Below are positions 33,517-44,658 of a stretch of DNA of 64,000 bases, piece after piece. The position numbers and the translations under genes are program-made. Under the pieces are notes generated by a model. That model was not told where the DNA came from and searched no databases. It saw only the letters and a list, made by a program, of their open reading frames with translations. The stretch comes from Coleophoma eucalyptorum (Eukaryota > Ascomycota > Leotiomycetes > Helotiales > Dermateaceae), in the NCBI GenBank assembly GCA_026120035.1, contig JALRME010000059.1, forward strand, positions 1-64,000, written 5' to 3'. Each line of letters opens with the position of its first letter. The stretch's first letter is position 1.

Positions 33517-35134
33517 GGTCGTGTTTTCAAGCGCCAGTATTACCCAAGACACCTGGATGACTTATCAGTGGAATAGGTGCAACAAAAGAATGTATATCTG
33601 AACCATGGAATCGACGCACAAACTTCAGAGTGAGGCCTCAAGTTACCTGGGGAGCAGCCTCGCATGAACGGCCCGAAGTATACCTACAGTTGCAAGAACA
33701 GCAACGCGCGGGAGCAATGCAGGAAAGAGACATGGTTGCCAACCGGAGCGTGACCGTTGAGAGCATTGCCAACAGCTGCTAGCGGCGGATGCACCACTGA
33801 TTTGCTGTGCGATTCACGCCAATGCTCAGCAGCGTGGGTGCCAACCGCGCGAACAACTATCTATCGCGCGCGCGCAGTCACGTATGTATGTACTCGCGCG
33901 CTGGCGACCAGCTCAGCATCCTCCGCGGCTCGCCCACTGATTGACTGACGGACTGCCGGACAGGTGAGGCCCCGGGGCTTTATCGCCTGCGCGCCACGGC
34001 TTGAGCCTGTCGTGGATCTCCACAGCGCGCGAGCACCAACGCTCACCGCACGATGCAGTCAGACGTTACATGCACCGGCATGCGTCCGGCCTTGAGTTGG
34101 GCAGGAGACCGGCGTTGCGCGGCCAAGAGCATTTCTCCGGGGGTCGGGCGCCCGCAGCACGCCTTGTGGTCTGCGGCTGCCGCTGGTGCTGATGCTAGTG
34201 CTGGTGCTGCCGCGGGGCTGGCGGGTGTTGTTGCTCGTTCTACGGCAGATGGCGGTACGGGACGCTGTCCTCGCTGTATACTCTCCCCGGAAATCGGGAG
34301 ATGGGGAGGGAGAGGACCCTGAACGGCCGGGGGGTCTCTTCGTGTCGACGACAACGGACCGGCGCTTGGACATCGATATCCACCCGCTCCTATCATTGGG
34401 CCTGAGAACGAGCAACGTAAACACGAACAACTCGTCATCAACCGCCCAGCCGGCTGCAGCATCGTACCTGCCGTAAACAGTGCAAGTTTCCAGCTGAATA
34501 ATAAGCATAAGGTTCAGCTTTGCGAGGGTGCCAATGGATGCCTTCGCGGTCGGATCGGATGGACCCACCGAGTTCTGCTCTGGGCTTGAATTGTGGGGGA
34601 TCCTGGACCTGGAGGAAATTGGTCCGTGGCGGGATTCCATCTCGCAGCGGATTTCGAATAGATTGATCTCTGAGCTCTGCGGGAGGGTTCTGGCTGTGCC
34701 GCTGCTTGGCCTGTCGACTGGCATCGAGCGAGGGAGCGTGTTGGGCAGTGAGTGGCATGTTACATGGCAGGGATGCTATCGATAGATACCAGAGATACGT
34801 CGAGATAGGGAGATACGTCGAGATAGGGAGATACGTCACGTGTAGCAAGCTCGTGTCCCCCACCAGTAATGCTTGGATTCGCAATACCAGACATCACGAG
34901 ACTCACTCGACGGTTGGTCTGCGCGGAGGATCAGGGGAGAGGGACGGTGCGTCCGAGGTATTCGCGAAGTGACAATATACTGTCACGGGACTCACGCGTA
35001 CCAATCTCGACCATTGCAATGTACGCGAGGAGGTCAGGGAGAGGGATGGTGCATACAAGATATTCACAAAGGGCCAAATTACCAAATGTAGGACGAGCAA
35101 AGAACGAGCAAAGAACGAGCAAAGACGGGGGGTG
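33517..35134. other. Intergenic with simple and tandem repeats
   Basis: GC-rich from 33.7 to 34.4 kb, including an alternating CG tract near 33867-33877. Several overlapping long open frames (for example minus strand 34724-34059) are low-complexity and lack domains. Between 34.8 and 35.1 kb there are tandem and direct repeats. Confidence 0.5.
34792..34837. repeat. Tandem 18-base repeat, 2.5 copies
   Basis: GAGATACGTCGAGATAGG occurs twice and is followed by GAGATACGTCACGTG, which includes an E-box-like CACGTG. Confidence 0.7.
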
Positions 35135-37174
35135 TCAAAAGAGTATAAATTGGCATTTCAAACTATTCATCGCCGAAACCCAATCAGGGTGCACCAGGAT
35201 CTCCTCATCCAAAAGCCGCCAGCACTCCTTGATGATCGTGCTGGCCCATTTGATGCTCAATGGGCAGTCGCCCTGTGACAAAACCTCGCTCATCAGGCCC
35301 GTCATCAGCTCTCGCTCAGCACCCGTAGCCAGGCACCCGATGAAGCAGAACGGCCACGCCACATGGGCCAGCGTACCCGCACCCAGCAATCCGCGGAAGA
35401 GGGCCACTGTGTGCGCAACCCCTTTCTGGATCTCGGGTACCTCTCGATGCGCGCCCGAAACGGTCACATTCAGATACACTCGGGTGGTGCTGGTAAAGAT
35501 GCGGGCGACTTGACAGAGCAGGGTTTCTCCGTTGGCGCACATCGACGGGCTCCCACATGCAGCTTCAGCCTCGGAGGTCGGTTGGTCGGACAGCATGTTG
35601 CGCTCAATGGAAGCCGCGCGCTGCACCAGTTCGACCACACTCAGACGACCCGCCTGGGCTAAGGTCATTTTCCAATGGTCGTGTTCGAGGACCGCTGCTA
35701 AGCTGGTTGTGACTCGGCCTTGATACGTGATGTTGTCAGCCATCTGGCTCGGGTCACTCTTACTCTGCAACAGCAACAACACAAGCAGTTGCGCTGACAT
35801 GGACGGCAGGGTGCGGAGCGAGCAGCTCAGAAGCACGTCGAACCATCGCAAGGTAGTGACCACCAAGGGCAGCATGGCTGAGTTGACGGCATCCCAGCCC
35901 GCCGTGATCATGGTCAGCTCGGATGTGCCGTGCCCTGCGACCGCCCGCTGGAAGTTGGTGAGGAGGCTGCATGCGGTGTGCAGATGCATCTGACAGGCGT
36001 CCAAATCGCCCCTGAGCTTCTATGGCCATGAATGGATGGTTAGCCACTGCAATCAATCGATTCGCGGAACAGGGTAGGGAACCGTGATACCTCCAACAAG
36101 ATCAGCTGGATCATGGCGAAACAGCAATCCAAGATCAGCTCCAATGATTTTGCCTGCTTCACCTCGATGAGGACGAGGTTCTTCCGTAGCTCCAGTGTTG
36201 CCAGACTGCTGTAGGAAAAGGATAATGCCTCTGCTGCACGGTTTAGCATGTTCCTGTCAATGAATCCCAGTCACTTACCGGAGCCTTGGTAGTAACTGGC
36301 CAGACCAAGCGTTGCCCAGTATACAACATCAGTCCTAGTGATCGCCATGTAAAGCCATCCTCGGCTAGCCTTAGCAATGGTCAGTAGTTGTTTTTGACAG
36401 ACATGTTCGAGGTAATAGAGAAGCAAGTCGCCCTCTTCCGGAGTCGAGGGTCGGTTCGCTGATCGACCTTGGCCGGCGCTGCCTGAGAAGTCGGAAGAGG
36501 AATCACTCGAACTTGTGTTTGGGTATTGAGACCCGAGCAAAGAGTCATAAAACTCCTCGGGGGGGTAAGGGACATCATACGCATCGACAAACGCGGCTTC
36601 GGCCGAGGCAGAGATTTCCTGGACAGACAGCGTATATTCCTGGACCTTATCACTGCCATAGCTTTCATGGTCGGGACGAGATAAACGGTTTCCCATGTCG
36701 ATCTCATCAAACTGAAAAGACAGGTCAAAGCCGTCCTCGTTGTTGGATAATGGGTCTAAATTCTGCATCCCGCTGGCGACGCCGGACTCCTCGCCAGTGG
36801 GACCAGGCGATGACAACTGGCTGCTGACGGCGCCGGATGAATTTGAAAGTGATTCATCGGAGAGCTTTTGCGTGCCGATGGACTGTCGCCGTCTTTTACT
36901 CCCCAAGCCCATGCTTTCTCGGACGAGACGTTTGGTTTGCTCGAGCTTGAGCTTCTCCAGCTCGCCGCCATCCATCCATACCGGCCTCTCAGCAGAACCT
37001 TCGCAGCTAAGTTGTAGCTTGGTGCCTGCGTGATATTAGTCAAACCAAGATATCTTGCGGCTGAATATTGGGAGTCCGTTTACATCTATGACACTGCGGT
37101 TTCGTTTCGTCACACTTCTTCCTTCGCAACCGACATGTCCAGCAGCCACTTGAGCTTCTTAGCTTCGAACTCAT
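35135..37174 (-). CDS. Zn2Cys6 transcription factor, likely cluster regulator
   Basis: Predicted 621 residues from exons 37174-37084, 37025-36279, 36233-36091 and 36019-35135. The zinc cluster spans the first intron: Cys11, 14, 21, 28 and 31 come from exons 1-2 and Cys38 from exon 2 (GCWTCRLRRKKCDETKPQC, then HRC, then SC). The short introns have good branch sites (GACTAAT, GCTAAAC, GGCTAAC). A Ser/Asp-rich linker follows, then a helical C-terminal region (ALSFSYSSLATLELRKN, FDVLLSCSLRTL, SIERNMLS) resembling the fungal-specific regulatory domain of cluster regulators. Its position beside the oxidases makes it the best candidate activator of the RiPP genes; this is inference. Shorter models would miss the zinc cluster. 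Confidence 0.88.
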
Positions 37175-38461
37175 GCTTGACGGTCGTGCAAAGCGCTCAG
37201 AACGATGGTGGCGGCTTCAGTCCCCCATAGATCGCGAGGCGGGACTTAGGTGGAGCAATCTTGGCATGGCTGGCAAAGGGACGAGCTTGGGGAGACGCCT
37301 CTTTTAACAGCCAATATAAAAAGCATCTCGTTTGGCGGCCCAGGCCACTCTCAATATTCGCTACACCGACAAAAGGGAGGACCCCCCTGGAAATGGGGGC
37401 TGAAAAAACGGCACTCTCTCTGGCGGACAAGCTTCGGGTGGTCCACTCTGCACAAGCCCTGCACCGATTAGATCTGACTGCATCCAAGTGTGAAATCACT
37501 CGCAGCCGCATTAGTACCAACCCTGACCAACACCCGCATTTAGAAAGTGCGATAAGCAATATTGGGGATGGGTAGTTGTGCGCAGCTTATCGAGGGATGG
37601 CAAGGGAAGTCATGATCTCCGGCTTACTAACCCCGTAGGCCTCCTTTGACGTGCGCGAATACCACCCACACCAGTGACACTCTCGACGGAAGTTGTACAG
37701 GCGCCTTTACCGTTGCTGTCTGTACCTGCAGCGTAGTGTTGCTTTAGACAGCTTCCTAAATAGGCTGGCCTTCGCCCGGGATATTACGCCACGGTCTGTC
37801 GCGAACACCCTGCTAGTAATCAATTCACAATTTTCCGTGGATGTTGGGCAATCCAGGGTCCTATCTCGCTGCAGTCCAGAGCCAATGCCGGGGTCGGCCA
37901 CAGATCAACTGCGTTACACGAAGGAATGCATGTTTCTTTGCTGTGCAATTGGCTGGCCAAGCTGAGACACGAACGCAGAGCACTGCAGCCATGCGACTTG
38001 TTCAATACCGAGGCCGTTGCTTATTTTGAACCCTTTTTCCCAAACCGCATCGCCAGTAGCCTTGCGGCTAGAACACCGTGGCATCCATCCCAATTGAGGC
38101 CAGGTAGAGACTTGCCGAGGCTTTGATAGTGGTGTTGATAAGACTATACGCAAAGAGTGATAGTCAGGATTTTGCAATATCTGAGTGTTGGTTCGGATCG
38201 GGTTCAAGATGTACATACACTCCCCTGCTCTCTTTGCTATAGGTACCTTATCCATATCCAATCGGTCGCATTGACTTCTACGACAGAGGACAACCGATAC
38301 AACGCGAGACGAGGCTCTTTCTCGCCCCTCTATATACCTGATATCCTCATACCCACCTATCCTTCGACCAACCAGTATTGAGGTGTTAAGTGATTTACCA
38401 AACCTGAATTCCTCGTCTTCCTCATCCATCACGACCGCCAGACGCACCAGTAGCAGCAACG
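37175..38461. promoter_or_regulatory. Divergent promoter of regulator and MDR enzyme
   Basis: No gene is recognised; long open frames on both strands are shadows without domains. A TATATA box at 38331-38336 lies about 126 bases before the MDR start codon. Confidence 0.45.
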
Positions 38462-39553
38462 ATGTCGATCCCCCAAGAGATGAAAGCGCTCGTCTTCCAC
38501 AGCAAACGCGACCAATCCATCAAGACGATTCCTCTCCCCAAACTCCGCCCTACATATCTCCTAGTCAAGATCGACTCTGTGGCACTCAACCCCACAGACT
38601 GCAAACATGTTCTTTTCTTCCAAGGCGCCACGCCCTTCAGCGTTATCGGCTGCGACTACGCCGGCACCGTGGTGGCCATTGGCGCCGAAGTCACCAAGCC
38701 CTTTACCATCGGCGAGAGAGTCTACGGGTGCGCCCACGGCGGCAACTCCACCGAGCCCTACGATGGCGCCTTTGCTCAGTACGCCATGGTGAAAGGGGAT
38801 GTCGCCATGCATGCACTGACGCACCCAAGCCCTGGCGCAGCGTTGGACATGGGGGATTTGTGCACGCTGGCCCTCGGCTGTATCACGGTTGGACAGGGCC
38901 TCTTTCAGCCTGGGAAGGGACTCGGCTTGACGTTCCCGGAGCAAGACACCGCAGATAGCGGTGGTGGTGGTGGGCAGTGGGTGTTGATTTATGGAGGGAG
39001 TAGCGCAACGGGGAGTCTGGGGATCCAGTTTGCCAAGCTGGCGGGATACCGAGTGATCACCACGTGCTCGGCGCGGAACAACCCGCTAGTGCAATCGCGG
39101 GGCGCCGACGAGGTTTTCGACTATAGCGATCCGGAATGCGGGCGGAAGATCCGCGAGTTGACGGATGATGGTTTGAGATATGCCTGGGATACGATCGGGC
39201 AGGCTGCTTCGGCGAAGATCTGTGACGAGGCGCTGAGTTCCGACTCGGCCATCTGCCACTATGGGACTATTCTCGGCAACAAGTTCCCGCGAGCGGACGT
39301 GCAATATACCTCGACGTTGATGTATACCATGTTTGGCGAGGCGTTCTACAAATACCAAACGGACTTTCCAGCGTCGAGAGATGATTTCGAGTTTGGGAAG
39401 ACGTGGATGGATTTAACGGAGAAGTTGGTTGCGGAAGGGAAAATCAAGCCTCATCCTAAGAGCGAAGAAAGTGGCGGTCTGGAGGGCATTCTGAAGGGTT
39501 TGGAGACTTTAGCGGAGGGGGTTAGCGGGACGAAGCTCGTCTATCGGATCTAG
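38462..39553 (+). CDS. MDR-family zinc-type alcohol dehydrogenase / enoyl reductase-like protein
   Basis: Single exon, 363 residues. The start MSIPQEMKALVFHSKRDQSI leads into the GroES-like domain (LVKIDSVALNPTDCKH, IGCDYAGTVVAIG, GERVYG). A nucleotide-binding domain with QWVLIYGGSSATGSLGIQFA follows, and the end reads GVSGTKLVYRI. The pattern matches trans-acting enoyl reductases and toxD-like MDR proteins common in fungal secondary-metabolite clusters. It would reduce a C=C or carbonyl with NADPH. Catalytic zinc ligands are not obvious, as in the enoyl-reductase branch. It is adjacent to the cluster regulator with divergent orientation, so it may be part of the cluster, although a pure RiPP pathway has no obvious need for it. 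Confidence 0.88.
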   Translation: MSIPQEMKALVFHSKRDQSIKTIPLPKLRPTYLLVKIDSVALNPTDCKHVLFFQGATPFSVIGCDYAGTVVAIGAEVTKPFTIGERVYGCAHGGNSTEPYDGAFAQYAMVKGDVAMHALTHPSPGAALDMGDLCTLALGCITVGQGLFQPGKGLGLTFPEQDTADSGGGGGQWVLIYGGSSATGSLGIQFAKLAGYRVITTCSARNNPLVQSRGADEVFDYSDPECGRKIRELTDDGLRYAWDTIGQAASAKICDEALSSDSAICHYGTILGNKFPRADVQYTSTLMYTMFGEAFYKYQTDFPASRDDFEFGKTWMDLTEKLVAEGKIKPHPKSEESGGLEGILKGLETLAEGVSGTKLVYRI

Positions 39554-40270
39554 GATACTTGTCCAAAAAGCTTGTTTTCACTCCAGCCTGTTTATTATCA
39601 GAGGCCGAGCGCCATTAAGCGGTGACTCTAAAATCTAGAGAAGCGCGAGAGGGTTTAACTTCAAGGGAAACTTGAAATCAGAATGAGAAGCATAGCAATA
39701 CATCGCTCACGGGGAAATATTTTTGAGATGCGAAGGCCCAAGGCTAACGAAGATTAGGTTGGAGAGCCGCCCTCTGATGGATATCCCTGAAATATGAGCG
39801 CAACTTTCTCATCAGAAACTGACTACGGCCGATACGTGCTCTTCAACTACGGGCTTGACATGAAGTCGAGAACCTTTGGAGGCGAGATGATAGCTGGGGG
39901 CAGCTTGTTTCACGGAATACCCCTCTGGGCCGGGGCGGCCGGGGGTGGGGGGATAAATAGGCAAACGGATGTCTTACACTGGTGGTTGTTTACTTTCTTT
40001 CCTGAGAGAAGTGGAAGCAGCGGAGGTTTAGGGTAGTCATTTAATCTATAGGGTGTAGAACCAGACAATTCTCCAGCAGGCTTGTCATGTCATACTTCCA
40101 GCAAAGGTGTTACTTAGTCGGGACTGTTGCACAAAGTGGGTATGATCTTTTTGCATGGATTTGGTTACTTAATGATGTGTTACATCGTGCTACGACAGGG
40201 CAGGCACCATGATCATTCTAAAAGGTCTTTCATTGCATACGTGCTTTCTACTAACGCTCATGTGTCCCAT
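39554..40270. other. Intergenic, no gene recognised
   Basis: Convergent 3' flanks of the MDR enzyme and the monooxygenase. An 80-codon frame at 39794-40036 has no recognised domain. Confidence 0.5.
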
Positions 40271-42551
40271 TCAGTAGGATACACCCTCGTATCCTGCATG
40301 GGGCTCATTAAAGTACCAGGACAGGTCTCGCCCCGGTTGCTCCTTGGTCGAAAAGCCGTTCCCCAAGTACCCAAAACGATTTTTGCTGTATCGGGTCCAT
40401 TCCCAATCTTCCGATCTCAAGCTCTCAAGCATGTGGAACCAGTGAATGCGGCCACCAGGATGGAGAGCCAGTACCGGACCGTCTTTCTTCCCATTCTTAA
40501 ACCTGGGAACGCGCAGGGTTAGTACTGTGCGCGTCATATATCAACCGTGACCGCGACCTTACCACGAGCGACAATGTGTACCCCACGCCGTCCTTTTCAT
40601 GTACGTGTCTGTATGCTCCAGGAAGTCTTCAATGGCTTGCGGGTCGGGAGCCACGGCTTTGATGCCTTGGGTCTGGCATTTGTGGATCAGGCGGAGGATA
40701 TACTTCGTGGCGTGCTCGAGGCATGGCAAGAGCGAGCCGTGTCCCACGGGCGAGTTCGGGCCGAGAAACACTAAGATAAATATTAGGATTTTGTCGCTGT
40801 GAAGCTCATCACCAAAGCGGGGCGGCAACAAGCGTTCTGTGACATACTGAAATAATTGGGCATGTTTGCCGCTGCTAGGCTCAAATAGGCGGAAGGTCTT
40901 GTCTTCCATTGTTCGGCCAGGTTGATGCCGTTTCTCCCAATCAACGGGAACCGCGGTGTGAACGAGATATCGAACCCTGTGGCACAAATGAAGACATCGA
41001 CCTTGATTGTTTTACCACTTACAAGTTTGATGCCTTCGGGAACGATCTCAGCGATCTCTTCGGGAATCACGGTCACATTGGGCATGGTGAGCGCCTCGAG
41101 GTACCCGTTGCCCGGCGTGGGACGGCGGCATCCGACCGCAAAAGTTGGGGTCAGAGGCTCCAGGAGTTCGGGTTTCGCAGCGAGCTTTCTCTTCATCTCA
41201 CTCGCAGCGAATTGACGTGCCTGCTCTTGCTCAGGGCTGTCTTTGATAACCTATCCGTCTGAGGTTAGCTTGACCTTGAATAGCGGCGTAAGGTTCAGTG
41301 GTGGATCTGGATGAACTTACGAATTTGAAGCGTTTGTTGAGTTCATCTTCAACCTCCTTGCGGTACTGGAGGTAGGCGTTAGGATCCTCGGTAAATAGTT
41401 GCTTCTGAGCAGGACTGACTATGGTAGATCAGCATTTGTCTTGTAGCTGGTGGGACTCAAAATAAGGAAGGGGGGGGGGGGGGTTACACTCAAAATTGGA
41501 CCCATTCGGACCCGCTTTGTTCTGAGCAAAGCCTGCTGTAATCCAGGTGGGCGACCGTATGAAGGTAACCAGTTCCTTCACCTCTAAAATAAAAAGAAAG
41601 ATGTCGGTTAGATATAGGCACAGTGCGTTTTACAGCTGGAAAGTCAACGAACCAGGTTGAATCGTTGCAACAATTTGAACCCCCGAAGAGCCACATCCAA
41701 GCACTGCAACAACCTTGTCTTTCACCACAATATCAGGATCCCATGCAGCGGTATGGACGAGCTGGCCTTGGAACGAATGAAGCCCAGGAATGGCTGGCCA
41801 TTTCCAATTACTACATTAGATCGGTTAGCAAACTCTCTCTACTTCCGGCTCTCGACGAGATACTCATACTTGAGTACACCCGATCCATTTATCAGGAAGT
41901 GGCACCAGTCGTCGTGAATCTTGCCCGACGTGAGGTCTTCCACTTTGATGTTCCAGATCCCTTCTGCTTCGGCCCAGGTCGCTCCAACGACCTTGTGACT
42001 TAATTTGATATACTTGTACAGCTCATACTTAGTGGCAATGGTTTGGAAATACTGCAAGATCTCTGGACCCGGAGAGTAGCTGTGAACGGGCTATGGATGA
42101 GTACATGCGCAAATGCTACAAGCTGCCAGCTTACAAGTGATTCCATCCCGGATTGGGTTCCCATGTGAATTGGTAGTTGTGAGAAGGAATGTCACAAGCA
42201 CAACCCGGATACCTGTTCAAGCCTCCGCACGTCAGCCAGGTTCTGCATCCATGCATGCCTGTCACGGGTGGGATTGTGTGGGGGGTGGGGGTGATGGGCC
42301 GGCACGGACCGATTCTCGAGCCACGTTCCTCCGACATCACTGTTCTTCTCATAGATAACGTGCTCGAAATTCTGCAGATGTACTTCCAGCTGTCGAGCGA
42401 TATTCAACCCTGCAGCGCCAGCGCCAATCGTCACGATGCGCAGGTGTCGAGGTTCGCCCAGAGGATGCTCTTCGACGACATATGCCGATGTGCTGGCCGG
42501 ACCCGGATCCAGGGAGTCCACCCCATTAGTATTTCCTGTGTTGTCTCCCAT
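40271..42551 (-). CDS. Baeyer-Villiger-type flavin monooxygenase
   Basis: Predicted 574 residues from nine exons (42551-42310, 42212-42135, 42079-41870, 41810-41653, 41583-41488, 41418-41321, 41250-40848, 40770-40563, 40502-40271); all junctions close in frame. The first Rossmann motif is [38 protein letters not shown] and PSHNYQFTWEPNPGW follow. The type I BVMO fingerprint F-x-G-x-x-x-H-x-x-x-W is complete at residues 189-199, with the second Rossmann motif AVLGCGSSGVQ after it. The end has MFLGPNSPVGHGSLLP and WFKNGK. Such enzymes insert oxygen next to a ketone using FAD, NADPH and O2. The first donor (GTCCGT) is unusual, and one intron carries a long poly-G/poly-C run near 41471-41483. Confidence 0.88.
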
Positions 42552-43385
42552 CGTGGCTTGTTTAGTGTAGCAGCAATGATCGTCCCAGCAGGGGCAGTCC
42601 CAAAGTAGAGTCAAGAGGAGAATGGATCACAGACTGGCTGTTGCGATAGTGAGCGAGGAGCAATAATGTCTCTGGGGCTGCACTAATGAAGGGCATGGAT
42701 GGGATGGGCCGATTTGGGAGCAGCGCGGTGGTCATAGAGTGAATTTATACGGCTGAGACTATCCATATATTTCGGGTAGGAAAGAAAGATCAGGATAGCC
42801 ACGTCTGAGGGATTAGGAGCAAATCACCCCGCAGCCAAGCCGTGGGGCTTCCCCAGAGCGGCACACTACTTCTACTTCCTACGCGAGCATTTGCAGTTGC
42901 GGGGTTGCCGTAGAAGAACCAGCTCCGCCAGGTCACGAGACCCTGACAGTGTTGCGACATGCGTGCTCTGATATACCTTCGCCCTCCACGAGGTCAGAGA
43001 AAAATGGCTTCAGCGGCTACGAATTCAGCCATGTCGGAATTGCTGATACAAAGCCATGTTCCAGCATCTGTCTGCCCTCCCCGCACCAAGATGTGGATGC
43101 CGAATCTTGGTTCCCTAACCACTGATGAAGGCTGTTGAGTACTCCCATGTTCATTTGTATCATTTCAGGGGTATTCGTGTTTGTGATATCAAGAACTTCT
43201 CTCGGTCTATTCATACACTTGCTTACACAGGGCAGGCTCTTGCGGGCCGGCAATGTCAGCTCGCTCGCCAACGCCAATCCCGAGCGTAAATAACGGGAGC
43301 TGGTGGTCATGGCCATCTTAAAAGAGCACCCTCAGTAAAGTTTACTGTACAGTTTCACCATTTATAAGACCCTTCTTCAAACCCA
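42552..43385. other. Intergenic, uncertain small frame
   Basis: A 99-codon minus-strand frame (43316-43017) has normal composition but no recognised domain. Otherwise this is the promoter of the monooxygenase and the 3' flank of the repeat protein. Confidence 0.4.
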
Positions 43386-44658
43386 CTACTTCTCACCACC
43401 TTCACTGCCGCCTCCAAACCCAGGATCACTGCCACCTCCAAACCCAGGATCACTGCCGCCTCCAAATCCAGGATCACTGCCACCTCCAAACCCAGGATCA
43501 CTGCCGCCTCCAAACCCAGGATCACTGCCACCTCCAAACCCAGGATCACTGCCACCTCCAAACCCAGGATCACTGCCGCCTCCAAATCCAGGATCACTGC
43601 CACCTCCAAACCCAGGATCACTGCCACCTCCAAACCCAGGATCACTGCCACCTCCAAACCCAGGATCACTGCCGCCTCCCAACCCACCATTAGGGTCGCC
43701 CGTACCCCAGCTGGTTCCAGGGTCTGGATCTCCTGAGATGGGATCCCCGATGGGATCTCCCGAGATGGGATCCGAGATGGGATCCGAGATGGGGTCCCCG
43801 ATGGGATCTCCCGAGATGGGATCCGAGATGGGGTCCCCAATGGGATCTCCCGAGATGGGATCCGAGATGGGATCCGAGATGGGATCCGAGATGGGATCCC
43901 CCGAGATAGGATCAGAAATCGGTGGAGGCGACGGCCCCACGTCTGATCCCGGACTTTCAATCCAGTCTACAAACTCTGAAATCTTATTACTCACCCAGTT
44001 CTCGGCTATATTCAGAGCAGTAGTTATCAGATCGTTTGCCTTATTAGCAACGGCCGGGTCTTTGATGAATTTAAGGTTGGATACAATGAACGATGAGATT
44101 GCAGAATTCACGAATGACCGTATGTAATGACAGTATGCACAGCTCAAATCTCGAGCTTCGTTCAACGTCCGAGGGCGTGGTATTGGACCTGTGGGGCCTC
44201 CTAACGCGTGAATTCGGTGGGGTGTTGGTGTTATGTTTACTGGTATCGGCGATGGAGACGGTGTTGAAGCAACGGCTTGCTTCAAACTTGGGTTGATGTA
44301 CACCGCTCCTGCACCCCAGAGGCATGCCGTCTGCTCGCAACCGGAATAGGTGGTATTACAGAACATAATGAGGGTGTTAAAGTAGTAGTCCTTCTCATCC
44401 TGCGTCGCAGTTTCGGGAGTTGTAGATCCGCAAAGAGGGTAGAGTTGATCCATAAGTGAATTGGTTATGGCATTTGCATCGGCTCCAGGGCAGCTATACG
44501 CTATTATATGTAAGCGATATTACGAATGTTACGGGAAAGAGCATACTTGTATCTGTCTGTCGAGCTGGAAGCGAAAGAGCGTTTGTTTCTTTGAGAAAGA
44601 GGACTACGAATATAATGAAGAAGAGAGGCATCATAGGCACACGCGTAGAGGAACTCAT
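43386..44658 (-). CDS. Secreted Gly/Asp/Pro repeat protein with Cys-rich head
   Basis: Predicted 408 residues from exons 44658-44547 and 44500-43386. Exon 1 encodes a signal peptide (MSSSTRVPMMPLFFIIFVVL, then FLKETNA). The mature head has paired cysteines (SCPGADANA, LCGSTTP, FCNTTYSGCEQTACLW) and another C-x-x-C. A helical middle follows, then two low-complexity tracts: DPIS/GDPIGDPIS units and about eleven SDPGFGGG units ending GGGSEGGEK. The repeats are nearly identical at DNA level, so recent expansion is likely. It resembles cell-wall or adhesive/elastic secreted proteins. There are no KR sites between units, so it is not a second peptide precursor. No GPI signal is evident. Function unknown. 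Confidence 0.78.

Noticed and set aside
34059..34724. 221-codon minus-strand open frame
   Set aside because: Low-complexity Ser/Arg/Pro-rich translation, overlapping open frames on both strands in GC-rich DNA, no domain and no splice-linked partner.
36241..36280. 25-nt intron in the regulator (first CAG after the donor)
   Set aside because: Too short. A 45-nt intron using the next CAG has a GCTAAAC branch site and keeps frame.
37914..38459. 181-codon minus-strand frame upstream of the MDR gene
   Set aside because: Covers the TATA box and leader of the MDR gene; no domain.
41471..41483. Poly-G run as a frameshift disabling the monooxygenase
   Set aside because: It lies inside an intron; exon frames close around it.
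43017..43316. 99-codon minus-strand open frame
   Set aside because: No domain recognised and no supporting signals; kept only as a note in the intergenic entry.
43386..44658. Second RiPP precursor
   Set aside because: The repeats lack dibasic cleavage sites and are long Gly/Asp/Pro tracts, so a structural secreted protein fits better.
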